From Shimia_B sp038527375 (GTDB taxonomy: Bacteria > Pseudomonadota > Alphaproteobacteria > Rhodobacterales > Rhodobacteraceae): 64,000 bases of DNA. How positions within the stretch are numbered: position 1 is the stretch's first letter; each line of letters starts with the position of its first letter. This document shows positions 1-8,153 of this stretch, piece after piece. Position numbers and translations under genes: made by a program. Below the pieces are notes generated by a model, which saw nothing but the letters and a program-made list of their open reading frames with translations, searched no databases and had not been told where the DNA came from. Location: positions 1 through 64,000 of the forward strand of contig JBCBFU010000011.1 in the NCBI GenBank assembly GCA_038527375.1, written 5' to 3'.

Positions 1-1494
1 GTCGATGTTGAACCGGGTGCCGAGGCCCACTCCGAGCGCCTGGGTCAGGTCGTTGATCTCGGCATTGGATGACAATTTCGAGGAGGCCGCGCCCAGCACG
101 TTCAGGATTTTGCCCCGGAGCGGCAGAAGGGCTTGGGTCTTGCGGTCGCGGGCCATCTTGGCGGACCCGCCCGCGCTGTCGCCTTCGACGAGGAATAGCT
201 CGGTCCCTTCGCGCGCGTTATTGGCGCAATCCACCAGCTTGCCGGGCAGGCGCAGCTTCTTGGTGGCGGATTTGCGGGCGGTTTCCTTTTCGGCCCGGCG
301 GCGCAGGCGTTCCTCGGCCCGCAGGATCAGGAAATCGAGGATGGCGCCTGCGGATTTCGTGTCGGCGGCGAGCCAGTTGTCAAAGCGGTCGCGCACGGCG
401 GCCTCGACCAGTTTCTGCGCCTCGACAGTCGCCAGCCGGTCCTTGGTCTGGCCCACAAACTCTGGCTCACGGATGAAACACGACACCAGTGCACAGCCTC
501 CGGTGACCAGGTCGTCGCGGGTGATCTGCGTGGCCTTGCGGTTCGAAACGAGTTCGCCGTAAGCGCGGATGCCCTTGAGGATGGCGGCCCAGAACCCGGC
601 CTCGTGCGTGCCGCCTTCGGGCGTGGGCACGGTGTTACAGTAGGATTGGATGAACCCGTCGCGCGACGGCGTCCAGTTGATCGCCCATTCGACCTTGCCC
701 GGCGTGCCGAAACGCTCCTGAAAATCGACCGTGCCCGAGAACGGCGCGTCGGCATAGGTGGAGGCCGCGCCCAGCGTCTCCTTGAGGTAGTCCGACAGGC
801 CACCGGGGAAATGAAACGTCGCCTCGGTCGGCGTCTCGCCGTCATCAATGGCCGATTTCCAGCGGATTTCGACGCCCGAGAACAGGTAGGCCTTGGAGCG
901 GATGGATTTGAACAGCCGCGCGGGTTTGAAGCGGTGGGAGCCGAAAATCTCGGCATCGGCGTGGAAGGTCACCGTTGTGCCGCGCCGGTTGGGGGCTGCC
1001 CCGATTTCGGCCACGGGGCCCAAGGGCAACCCGCGAGAGAAGCTCTGTTCAAAGAGCTTCCGGTCGCGGGCCACCTGCACGACCATGGAGTCGCTCAGCG
1101 CGTTGACCACGGACGCCCCCACGCCGTGAAGGCCGCCCGAGGTCTGATAGGCCTTGCCGGAGAACTTGCCGCCCGCGTGCAGCGTGCACAGGATCACCTC
1201 GAGCGCCGATTTGTCCGGGAACTTGGGGTGCGGGTCGATGGGAATGCCGCGCCCGTTGTCGCGCACGGTCAGCGAATAATCCGCGTGCAATTCGACCTCG
1301 ATCCGGTTGGCGTGGCCTGCGACGGCCTCGTCCATGGAGTTGTCGAGCACTTCGGCCACCATGTGATGCAGCGCGCGTTCATCCGTCCCGCCGATATACA
1401 TGCCGGGCCGCTTGCGCACGGGTTCCAACCCCTCGAGCACCTCGATGGAGGAGGCGTCATAGCTGTCGGAGGCATTGGCGAGGAGATCGCTCAT
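1..1494 (-). CDS. parE: DNA topoisomerase IV subunit B (ParE), C-terminus beyond the window
   Basis: ATPase subunit of topoisomerase IV, which decatenates replicated chromosomes together with ParC. The visible 498 residues begin MSDLLANASD and run off the window edge at a codon boundary; the full protein is usually about 650 residues. The GHKL ATPase fold shows DNSMDE at 51-56, DNGRGIP at 79-85 and GGLHGVG at 120-126. The TOPRIM motif EGDSAGG begins near residue 437. The stretch GMYIGGTDERALHHMVAEVLDN is of the ParE type; GyrB normally has a longer GDTDDGSGLHH version. The ATG at 1494 is the natural start. dddL lies divergently across a 281-base gap. Confidence 0.95.
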   Translation of the reverse strand, partial: MSDLLANASDSYDASSIEVLEGLEPVRKRPGMYIGGTDERALHHMVAEVLDNSMDEAVAGHANRIEVELHADYSLTVRDNGRGIPIDPHPKFPDKSALEVILCTLHAGGKFSGKAYQTSGGLHGVGASVVNALSDSMVVQVARDRKLFEQSFSRGLPLGPVAEIGAAPNRRGTTVTFHADAEIFGSHRFKPARLFKSIRSKAYLFSGVEIRWKSAIDDGETPTEATFHFPGGLSDYLKETLGAASTYADAPFSGTVDFQERFGTPGKVEWAINWTPSRDGFIQSYCNTVPTPEGGTHEAGFWAAILKGIRAYGELVSNRKATQITRDDLVTGGCALVSCFIREPEFVGQTKDRLATVEAQKLVEAAVRDRFDNWLAADTKSAGAILDFLILRAEERLRRRAEKETARKSATKKLRLPGKLVDCANNAREGTELFLVEGDSAGGSAKMARDRKTQALLPLRGKILNVLGAASSKLSSNAEINDLTQALGVGLGTRFNID

Positions 1495-1775
1495 CTTGGG
1501 GCACCGCTCTGTTCTTGTGATTGCGCCAAGTATGGCAGGGGGCGGGGGTAAGGGGAAGAGGATGTGCGCGGGGCGGGGCGTCTTCGAGCCGCGCCAAATG
1601 CCTGCGTGTGCGTTTGGCCCCGCGCAGATTTTGGGCAAGGGTTTCCGATGATGGTGACGCGCAGCGCATGTCCTGCGCCGATCGCAAAAAACGGCACATG
1701 GCGGGTCGGTTGTGGACTGGACGGGCGGCGGGCGCGGGCCACATAGGCGAAAGACGCCAAATCGCAGAGCCCGCC

Positions 1776-2468
1776 ATGACAGACCTCAGCCCGACCCAGA
1801 CCACGACGCCGATCACAGAGGTGCCGGATTGGCGGTATTTGCTGCGCGAATTCTACGAGATGTACCGCTTCATGTCCTCGGGCGGGTCAAAGCCCATCCG
1901 CGCGCATCAGCGGTCGGTCCGCGAGGCGATCAACCGCGTGCTGAACGCGAAGCCGCAGGTCGTGCTGCCCGCGCCCGAGGCGCTGCCTGTGACCGCGCAT
2001 CTGACGCGCGCGCTGTCGGAAGGTTATGCGGGGGCCACGGCGCCCATGGTGCGCACCCTTGCGTCTGTCTCGTCCGATCTGGTGTGGCGCTATGGGTATG
2101 ACCGGATGCCGCGCGGTCTGGCCCGCTCCTATGGCTATGCCGAGATCGCGGGCCCCCGCGGGCCGGTGATCACGAATGAGGTGATCCTTGGCGTCGTGCT
2201 CTTTGCCCCGGGCTGCACCTATCCCGCCCATGCCCATGAGGGGATCACCGAAAGCTATGTGTGCCTGTCGGGCGCGGTGAGCGAGAACAACCACGGCGTC
2301 TATGCGCCCGGCTCGATGATCTATAACCCGCCGGGGACCGTTCACCGGATCACGGTGTCGGACAATGAACCGGCGCTTTTGGCCTATGCGTGGACCGGAT
2401 CTGCGGATCGGCTGACGGCCAATGACATGAAGCTGTCCCCGCGTCGCAAACCGACAACCCGGGGCTGA
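1776..2468 (+). CDS. dddL: DMSP lyase DddL, cupin type
   Basis: Cleaves dimethylsulfoniopropionate to dimethylsulfide and acrylate. The 230 residues match DddL in length. A single C-terminal cupin carries the metal-binding set H152, H154 and E159 with Y161 (AHAHEGITESY), and H190 in PPGTVHRIT. The N-terminal helix DWRYLLREFYEMYRF is also typical of DddL. There is no signal peptide, so it is cytoplasmic. I chose the ATG at 1776; in-frame starts further upstream would add a low-quality leader. No acrylate-utilisation genes or DMSP transporter adjoin it; its only same-strand neighbour is a MATE exporter 64 bases downstream. DddQ and DddW are the alternatives, but they are shorter and lack this spacing. 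Confidence 0.85.
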   Translation: MTDLSPTQTTTPITEVPDWRYLLREFYEMYRFMSSGGSKPIRAHQRSVREAINRVLNAKPQVVLPAPEALPVTAHLTRALSEGYAGATAPMVRTLASVSSDLVWRYGYDRMPRGLARSYGYAEIAGPRGPVITNEVILGVVLFAPGCTYPAHAHEGITESYVCLSGAVSENNHGVYAPGSMIYNPPGTVHRITVSDNEPALLAYAWTGSADRLTANDMKLSPRRKPTTRG

Positions 2469-2532
2469 GCCGCAACACAGGCCCTGCAAACGCGACCTTG
2501 CCGGGGGGCGGGGGCAGGCGTATGGCTTTGGC

Positions 2533-3915
2533 ATGTCCCGCACATCAGAATACGCACCCGAGGTTCGGGCCATGCTTACCCTTGGGTTGCCACTTGCGGG
2601 ATCGCTGGTGGCGCAGGTTGGGTTGGGGGCGACGGACACCCTGATGATGGGGCGCTACGGCGTGGTCGAACTGGCTGCTCTGACGATCGCGACCGCCTAC
2701 CTGTTTCTGCTGTTCATGGCGCTATCGGGCTTCGCATGGGCGGCCATGCCCATGATGGCCGAAGCACTCGCCGGCGGCGACGAGGTGCGCATGCGCCGTG
2801 TGATGCGCATGACGATCTGGCTGACCACGGCGGCTGGCCTGTTGGTCTTGCCGCTCTTGCTCTTTTCCGAGGTGATTTTCCTTTTGCTCGGGCAATCGCC
2901 CGAGGTCGCCGCCGATGCGCAGGCCTATCTGGCCATCGCGGGCTGGGCGATCCTGCCGATGCTCTGGGTCAATGTGGCCAAGGCCTATCTGAGCGCGTTG
3001 GAGCGTACGGGCGTGATCCTCTGGGCGACGGTGCTGGCGCTGCCTCTCAATGGTCTGATCAATTACGCGCTGATCTTTGGCAACTGGGGCCTGCCGGAGA
3101 TGGGTGTTCAAGGGGCGGCTGTTGCGACGCTGATCGTGAATTCCGGGGTTCTGGTGGTTCTTGTCCTCTATGCCCGGACGCAGTTCCCCGATCACCAGCT
3201 CTTTGTGCGGCTCTGGCGGGCGGACTGGCCGGTCGTGGGGCGTGTGTTCAGACTGGGCTGGCCGATTTCGATCACGTCGATCAGCGAGGCGGGGTTGTTC
3301 AGTGCTGCGGCCCTGTTGATGGGGCGCGTGGGCACGGTGGAACTGGCCGCCCACGGGATCGCCATTACGTTGGCCAGCCTGACATTTGTGATGCATCTGG
3401 GGATCAGTCAGGCCGCCACGGTCCGCGCAGGCCGCGCGCTGGGCCAGCGGAGCCTGCCGGATCTGCACCGCGCGGGCCGGGTGTCGGTGGCCCTGTCCCT
3501 TGTGATGGCCGGGTTGACGATGGCGCTTTTCCTCGGGCTGCCGAGGCCGCTCTTGACGTTGTTCACCGATCCCGCCGATCCCGCGCGCGAGGCGATTCTG
3601 GCCACCGGGGTGGTGCTTTTGGCGATGGCCGCGCTCTTTCAACTGATGGACGGGGCGCAGGTGATTGCGCTGGGTCTATTGCGCGGACTGCAGGACACCG
3701 AACGGCCCATGTACATCGCGGCCTTTTCTTACTGGGTGGTCGGGATGCCGACCTCCTACCTGCTGGGGCTGGTGTTTGGCTGGGGCGCGGTCGGGGTCTG
3801 GATGGGGCTGGTCATCGGGCTTGCCGTGGCAGGCGCGCTTCTGATGTGGCGGTTCTGGGGAAATATGGCCCAGACATTGCCGCCGGCTGTCCCGGAAACC
3901 GACCCGCGCACTTAA
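2533..3915 (+). CDS. MATE family cation-coupled multidrug exporter (NorM-like)
   Basis: Integral membrane exporter of 460 residues, the normal MATE length, with about 12 hydrophobic helices in two related halves. Family-typical segments are the N-terminal LTLGLPLAGSLVAQVGLGATDTLMMGRYG and the second-half counterpart that begins FRLGWPISITSISEAGLF. It probably exports organic cations by Na+ or H+ antiport; the substrate cannot be read from sequence. It follows dddL on the same strand after 64 bases without an obvious terminator, so cotranscription is possible but not shown. The ATG at 2533 is preferred because the MATE fold begins within 15 residues of it. Confidence 0.9.
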   Translation: MSRTSEYAPEVRAMLTLGLPLAGSLVAQVGLGATDTLMMGRYGVVELAALTIATAYLFLLFMALSGFAWAAMPMMAEALAGGDEVRMRRVMRMTIWLTTAAGLLVLPLLLFSEVIFLLLGQSPEVAADAQAYLAIAGWAILPMLWVNVAKAYLSALERTGVILWATVLALPLNGLINYALIFGNWGLPEMGVQGAAVATLIVNSGVLVVLVLYARTQFPDHQLFVRLWRADWPVVGRVFRLGWPISITSISEAGLFSAAALLMGRVGTVELAAHGIAITLASLTFVMHLGISQAATVRAGRALGQRSLPDLHRAGRVSVALSLVMAGLTMALFLGLPRPLLTLFTDPADPAREAILATGVVLLAMAALFQLMDGAQVIALGLLRGLQDTERPMYIAAFSYWVVGMPTSYLLGLVFGWGAVGVWMGLVIGLAVAGALLMWRFWGNMAQTLPPAVPETDPRT

Positions 3916-3990
3916 GTTCGGGTCTCGCCCATTCGAGGGTCCCCAAAAACTCCCGCCGGAGGCAGAAAACGTCGGCAAAGCGCGGGAGGC

Positions 3991-4404
3991 TCAGCCGTCT
4001 TCGCGCGCCTTCATCAACCGGTCGGCCTTCTTGCGCACGAGCACCGACCGAAGGTCGTGCATCGCGAGGAGGAGTTCATCGGTGAAATCCTCAAGCTGGT
4101 CGTCGGTCGCGGTCGTCTGGACCCATTGCGCGGTCAGGTTCAGGTGGTCGATGGCGCGGTGGATGTCATCGACGGTGCGCGCATCGAGCGTCTCAATACG
4201 CTCGGCCATCCATTCTTGGATCACGGCGAGGTCTGTTTCGCTCAGCTCGCGTTGGCCGTGCGGTTTGATCTGGCCATTGACCACATTGACCATGGCGATC
4301 TGATCCATGTCGATCCGGCGCTGGCGGTTTTCAGTGTCCACGCGGAACACCACGGCGCCCTTGTCGCGAATGCGGAAGTAATAGTCTGGCAGGTCGCTTG
4401 CCAT
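3991..4404 (-). CDS. conserved hypothetical protein, 137 aa
   Basis: Function not recognised. The protein is soluble and acidic, with no signal peptide or membrane segment. The N-terminal part (DYYFRIRDKGAVVFRVDTENRQRRIDMDQIAMVN) looks like a small beta-rich unit; from about residue 50 it is predicted helical (ELSETDLAVIQEWMAERIETLD and onward). It lies 31 bases downstream of the aspartate aminotransferase on the same strand, so the two probably share a transcript. Coding quality is good: normal codon bias and a clear ATG. I infer a lineage-specific housekeeping protein and nothing more specific. Confidence 0.7.
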   Translation of the reverse strand: MASDLPDYYFRIRDKGAVVFRVDTENRQRRIDMDQIAMVNVVNGQIKPHGQRELSETDLAVIQEWMAERIETLDARTVDDIHRAIDHLNLTAQWVQTTATDDQLEDFTDELLLAMHDLRSVLVRKKADRLMKAREDG

Positions 4405-4435
4405 GGGCGGGGTCTTCTTTGCTTTGGTCGCCGGG

Positions 4436-5659
4436 TCAGCTCAGGCTGGCGCAAAAGGCGTTGATGCGCGCGATTGCGGTGGCCAGAACCTCGTCCGCCT
4501 CAGCGTAGCTGACGCGGAAGGCCGGTGAAACCCCGAAGGCGCTGCCCGGGACGACGGCAACGAGCGCCTCGTCCAGAAGGGCGGCGCAGACGGCATTGTC
4601 ATCGTCCAACACGCGGCCCGCGGGCGTGGTCTTGCCGATGAGGTCTGCGACGGAAGGATAGACGTAAAACGCGCCTTCGGGCGTGGGGCAGTGGATGCCT
4701 GCGCAAGCATTCAGACCCGACACCACCAGATCCCGGCGGCGTTCAAAAAGCGCGCGGTTGTCGGCGAGGAAACCCTGCGGCCCGTCGAGCGCGGTCACAG
4801 CCGCCCATTGCGAAATCGCGCAGGGGTTCGAGGTCGATTGCGACTGGATCACGCGCATCGCCTTGATGAGATGGGCGGGTCCCGCCGCATAGCCGATGCG
4901 CCAGCCGGTCATGGCATAGGCTTTGGAGACGCCATTGCAGGTCAGCGTCCGGTCATAGAGACCCGGTTCGACCTGTGCAGGCGTGCAAAAGCGGAAATCG
5001 CCAAAGAACAGGTGTTCGTACATATCGTCCGACATCACCCAGACATGGGGGTGGCGCATCAGCACATCCGTCAGTGCCTTGAGGTCGTCCCAGCTATAAC
5101 CCGCGCCTGTGGGGTTTGAGGGCGAGTTGAAGATCAGCCATTTCGTCTTGGGCGTGATTGCGGCCTCAAGCTGATCGGCGGTCAGTTTGTAATCGGTCTG
5201 GACCGAGGTGCGCGCGATCACAGGCGTGCCGCCCGCAAGGCCCACCATGTCGGGGTAGGACACCCAGTAAGGGGCGGGGATGATGACCTCATCGCCGGGG
5301 TTCAGCGTGGCGCAGAGCGCGTTGTAGAGGATCTGCTTGCCGCCCGATCCGACCGAGACCTGCGCGGTCGTGTAGTCCAGCCCGTTTTCGCGCGCGAATT
5401 TGCGGGTGATCGCGGCCTTGAGTTCCGGGATGCCATCGGGGGCGGTATAGCGCGTCTTGCCCGCGTTGATGGCGGCGATCCCGGCATCCGAGATGTGGCG
5501 CGGCGTGTCGAAATCGGGCTCGCCCGCGCTGAGCGCGATCACGTCCTGACCGTCTGCCTTGAGCTCGGCCGCCCGCGTCGAGATCGCGATCGTGGCGGAG
5601 GGTTTGATCGCATCGAGCGTGGTCGACAGGAACTGTGCGGAGGTCGTCGATGGGGACAT
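4436..5659 (-). CDS. aspC: aspartate aminotransferase, class I fold, PLP-dependent
   Basis: Transfers the amino group between aspartate (and often aromatic or prephenate substrates in alphaproteobacteria) and 2-oxoglutarate. The 407 residues are full length for subclass I-beta. Visible motifs are SAGEPDFDTP near 45-53, NSPSNPTGA at 178-186 including the substrate Asn, SDDMYE around 210-215 with the pyridine-N aspartate, and the Schiff-base lysine K246 in SKAYAMTGWRIGY. The conserved C-terminal substrate-binding arginine appears in the FRVSYA segment. It is transcribed divergently from the XRE regulator at 5775 and leads into the 137-residue hypothetical gene. Confidence 0.92.
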   Translation of the reverse strand: MSPSTTSAQFLSTTLDAIKPSATIAISTRAAELKADGQDVIALSAGEPDFDTPRHISDAGIAAINAGKTRYTAPDGIPELKAAITRKFARENGLDYTTAQVSVGSGGKQILYNALCATLNPGDEVIIPAPYWVSYPDMVGLAGGTPVIARTSVQTDYKLTADQLEAAITPKTKWLIFNSPSNPTGAGYSWDDLKALTDVLMRHPHVWVMSDDMYEHLFFGDFRFCTPAQVEPGLYDRTLTCNGVSKAYAMTGWRIGYAAGPAHLIKAMRVIQSQSTSNPCAISQWAAVTALDGPQGFLADNRALFERRRDLVVSGLNACAGIHCPTPEGAFYVYPSVADLIGKTTPAGRVLDDDNAVCAALLDEALVAVVPGSAFGVSPAFRVSYAEADEVLATAIARINAFCASLS

Positions 5660-5774
5660 GGGTCAAGCTGCCTTCTGGTATCAGGGCTTTGGCCGTCTTA
5701 AGAGGGGCACACGCGACGATCAACACCCATCCGCGCCCCGCACCCTCGCGGCGGCCCCGTTCCCGGAGACATCC

Positions 5775-6164
5775 ATGACCGAAGAAAACGCCGACTATTA
5801 CAGCGACGAGGTGGCCACCTTTGGGGATCGGCTGGCAGGCGCGCGCGAGGCGGCGGGGCTCGATCAGGCGGGGCTGGCCAAGCGGCTGGGCATCCGGCTG
5901 TCGACGCTCAAGGATTGGGAGGACGACCTGTCAGAGCCGCGCGCGAACAAGCTGTCGATGTTGTCGGGCGTGCTGAACGTGTCGATGCGCTGGCTGTTGA
6001 TGGGCGAAGGTGACGATCTGGGCGGTGCGCATCTCCGGGCGGACGTGACGCTGGCCGATCTGGCCGATCTGCGGGGGGATCTGGAAAGCGCGCTGGAAAA
6101 ACTGGCCCGGCTCGAGGCGCGGTTGCGCGACGACGCGGCCCCCAAGACCGAGGCGGACCTGTGA
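5775..6164 (+). CDS. XRE-family helix-turn-helix regulator
   Basis: Probable DNA-binding regulator of 129 residues. The region around residues 15-70 (FGDRLAGAREAAGLDQAGLAKRLGIRLSTLKDWEDDLSEPRANKL) is a clear Cro/cI helix-turn-helix. The C-terminal third (LADLADLRGDLESALEKLARLEARLRDD) is a likely coiled coil for dimerisation. The ATG at 5775 follows GGAG-rich sequence and puts the HTH near the N-terminus; earlier in-frame starts would read through the shared promoter with aspC. Its stop overlaps the start of sdhE (TGATG), so the two genes are translationally coupled. Targets are unknown. Confidence 0.85.
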   Translation: MTEENADYYSDEVATFGDRLAGAREAAGLDQAGLAKRLGIRLSTLKDWEDDLSEPRANKLSMLSGVLNVSMRWLLMGEGDDLGGAHLRADVTLADLADLRGDLESALEKLARLEARLRDDAAPKTEADL

Positions 6165-6445
6165 TGCGTGCGGGGGAAGATATCGCGACGCGGCGCAAGC
6201 GGCTTTATATGCGGTCGATCCGGCGCGGGATCAAAGAGATGGACCTGATCCTGGGCGGGTTCGCGGACCGGGCGTTGGGGGATCTGACCGTGGCCCAGCT
6301 GGATGCCTATGAGGCGGTTCTGAGCGAACACGATCACGACCTTTATCAATGGGTGTCCGGGCAGGCGGAAATGCCACCGGAACACGCCGAGATGCTCACC
6401 CGGATTGCATCGGATTTTAGGCAAAGCGGTGCCGCACGGGGCTAG
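6164..6445 (+). CDS. sdhE: succinate dehydrogenase assembly factor SdhE (FAD assembly factor)
   Basis: Small protein of 93 residues in the SdhE/SDHAF2/YgfY family (DUF339), which promotes covalent flavinylation of the succinate dehydrogenase flavoprotein. The signature RGxxE appears as RRGIKEMD around residues 20-27, followed by the family pattern LILGGFADRALGDLTVAQLDAYEAVL and DLYQWVSGQ. The ATG at 6164 overlaps the upstream TGA by one base; an in-frame GTG sits one codon earlier. The gene is separate from the sdh operon here, as is common. Confidence 0.9.
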   Translation: MRAGEDIATRRKRLYMRSIRRGIKEMDLILGGFADRALGDLTVAQLDAYEAVLSEHDHDLYQWVSGQAEMPPEHAEMLTRIASDFRQSGAARG

Positions 6446-6517
6446 CCACCGGTCTATGTTTAACTGATTGTTCGGCTTTCTGGGTCACACCCGTCGCAAG
6501 ATGACGTGGAGAGGCCC

Positions 6518-7015
6518 ATGAGTTTTCAAACGAAATTCGGCGAGACAGACAGCCAGAGTTTTATTTCCGGCTACCTGGAATCGCTGGCCTTGGTGGAACG
6601 GCTGCACCGGCTTTTGCTCGATGTGATCAAGGATGAGTTCGAGCGTGTGGGCGTGTTGGAGATCAATGCCGTTCAGGCGCTGCTGTTGTTCAACATCGGC
6701 GACAATGAGGTGACAGCGGGTGAGTTGAAGTCGCGCGGCTACTATCAGGGGTCGAATGTCAGCTACAATCTGAAGAAGCTGGTCGAGACCGGGTACATGC
6801 ATCACCAGCGCTGTGAGATTGACCGCCGATCTGTCCGGGTCCGCCTGACCGAGAAGGGCCGCGAGGTCCGCGATGTCGTGGCCGAGCTGTTTGCGCGTCA
6901 CGCCGATGGGCTACAGGAAAAGGGCGTGTTGGGCGAAGGTGGTATCGACGATATCAACACGGCCCTGCGCCGGGTCGAGCGGTATTGGTCCGATCAGATT
7001 CGCTATATCTATTGA
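6518..7015 (+). CDS. MarR-family winged-helix regulator (PetP/LdtR type)
   Basis: DNA-binding regulator of 165 residues. The winged helix covers roughly 45-120, with ELKSRGYYQGSNVSYNLKKLVETGYMHHQRCEIDRRSVRVRLTEKG as recognition helix and wing. The N-terminal YLESLALVERLHRLLLDVIKDEFERVG helix and this core resemble the alphaproteobacterial group that includes PetP of Rhodobacter and LdtR of rhizobia, which are linked to envelope and respiratory gene control. The ATG at 6518 has a GGAG motif upstream. No partner gene adjoins it; downstream is the heptamer repeat. Confidence 0.88.
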   Translation: MSFQTKFGETDSQSFISGYLESLALVERLHRLLLDVIKDEFERVGVLEINAVQALLLFNIGDNEVTAGELKSRGYYQGSNVSYNLKKLVETGYMHHQRCEIDRRSVRVRLTEKGREVRDVVAELFARHADGLQEKGVLGEGGIDDINTALRRVERYWSDQIRYIY

Positions 7016-7044
7016 CGGTGTTTGGATGCTGCCACGCTCTTATT

Positions 7045-7122
7045 GGCTGAGGGCTGAGGGCTGAGGGCTGAGGGCTGAGGGCTGAGGGCTGAGGGCTGAG
7101 GGCTGAGGGCTGAGGGCTGAGG
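7045..7122. repeat. GGGCTGA heptamer tandem array, left part
   Basis: Eleven perfect head-to-tail copies of a 7-base unit (GGCTGAG in register with 7045) plus one base, broken by an assembly gap. It lies in the convergent intergenic space between the MarR gene and the vWA gene. Because 7 is not a multiple of 3, each complementary frame reads the same seven residues (LSPQPSA), which gives open frames that are not genes. The true copy number is unknown because the array runs into Ns. Confidence 0.97.
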
Positions 7123-7222
7123 NNNNNNNNNNNNNNNNNNNNNNNNNNNNNNNNNNNNNNNNNNNNNNNNNNNNNNNNNNNNNNNNNNNNNNNNNNNNNN
7201 NNNNNNNNNNNNNNNNNNNNNN
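7123..7222. other. assembly gap of 100 N inside the heptamer array
   Basis: Exactly 100 ambiguous bases. The 77 bases before it (7046-7122) and after it (7223-7299) are identical, which is the mark of two contig ends sharing one k-mer rather than a measured gap size. Confidence 0.97.
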
Positions 7223-7299
7223 GCTGAGGGCTGAGGGCTGAGGGCTGAGGGCTGAGGGCTGAGGGCTGAGGGCTGAGGGCTGAGGGCTGAGGGCTGAGG
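7223..7299. repeat. GGGCTGA heptamer tandem array, right part
   Basis: Eleven more copies of the same heptamer after the N run, ending at 7299 just before unrelated sequence (tggccaagtcg). The rest of the gene-free stretch 7016-7351 holds nothing else I recognise: about 30 bases after the MarR stop and about 50 bases before the vWA gene stop, with no clear terminator hairpin. Confidence 0.97.
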
Positions 7300-7351
7300 T
7301 GGCCAAGTCGGGCCACAGACAGGCGCCCCGACCGTTACACGCGTTTGCCGC

Positions 7352-8146
7352 TTACAACTGCGACTTTACGGGTGGTCCGGGGACGGCCTCGGACGGGGCC
7401 AGCATGCCGATGGCGATCCCTTCCATTTCCTTCAACAACTTGCGCGTCATGGCGGCCTCGAAATCGGCAAAGCCCAAGGCCGCTTCGACAAAGGCACCGG
7501 GACCTGTGATGACCTCGCTGCGGTAATAGGCCGATAGCTCGGCCAGTTCGACCTGCCGGATATCGCCGCCGCGGGGGTTGTCGGTTCCGATCACCAGACC
7601 ATTGACGGTGACGCCTTGGGCGTCTGCCTCGGCGCGGGTGTCGGCGGGTTCGGGGCCTTGGATGCTGCGCCCGTCGCCGGAGATGTCGATGGTGCGTTTC
7701 CAGCAATGGCCGCGCGCGCCGGTCAGCTCTAGCCCCGCGCGCATGGCCGACCCGATGGCGGTGGCCGTGTCCGTCTGCAACTTGCGCTCATGGTTCGACA
7801 GCGTGGCGACAACGCGGTCCAGATCCGCGGGTGTGGCCAGCGTCACCCAATTCATGACAAGCCATTGCGACCGCCGCCCCGACCATTCAAAGACTGCGAG
7901 GTCAATGGGCGCTGCGGGCATTTCGAACATGCGCTCGACCACCGCGGGCGCGGTCAGGGCGGCTATCAATCCCTGACGTTGCAACGCGTATTCCCGCGCA
8001 TCGACCGATCCCGACACGTCCAGCGCCAGCACGAGCGCCTGCCGGCAGGCGGGCTGGGCGGTGAGTGTATGCGCGGTCGCCAAAAACACAAACGCCGCGC
8101 CGAAGAGACGGCGCAGCGCGGCTGTGATCGTGTGTGTTGGGATCAC
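7352..8146 (-). CDS. DUF1194 family secreted protein with von Willebrand A fold
   Basis: Probably exported protein of 264 residues. A GTG start at 8146 gives a short hydrophobic leader (LFGAAFVFLATAHTLTAQ) ending near residue 31. The vWA fold then begins with LVLALDVSGSVDAREYALQRQG, where DVSGS at 43-47 is the metal-ion-dependent adhesion site. Supporting vWA elements are TDTATAIGSAMRAG and RTIDISGDG. The family is common in Rhodobacterales and its role is unknown; vWA proteins usually bind protein partners through a divalent metal. The start lies 8 bases after the gloA stop, so the two are probably cotranscribed. Longer starts would run into gloA. Confidence 0.82.
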   Translation of the reverse strand: MIPTHTITAALRRLFGAAFVFLATAHTLTAQPACRQALVLALDVSGSVDAREYALQRQGLIAALTAPAVVERMFEMPAAPIDLAVFEWSGRRSQWLVMNWVTLATPADLDRVVATLSNHERKLQTDTATAIGSAMRAGLELTGARGHCWKRTIDISGDGRSIQGPEPADTRAEADAQGVTVNGLVIGTDNPRGGDIRQVELAELSAYYRSEVITGPGAFVEAALGFADFEAAMTRKLLKEMEGIAIGMLAPSEAVPGPPVKSQL

Positions 8147-8153
8147 CGGAGGC

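Noticed and set aside
6954..7316. Minus-strand frame encoding a repeated LSPQPSA peptide.
   Set aside because: It is produced by translation of the heptamer array; it runs across the N gap and has no start signal or conserved ends.
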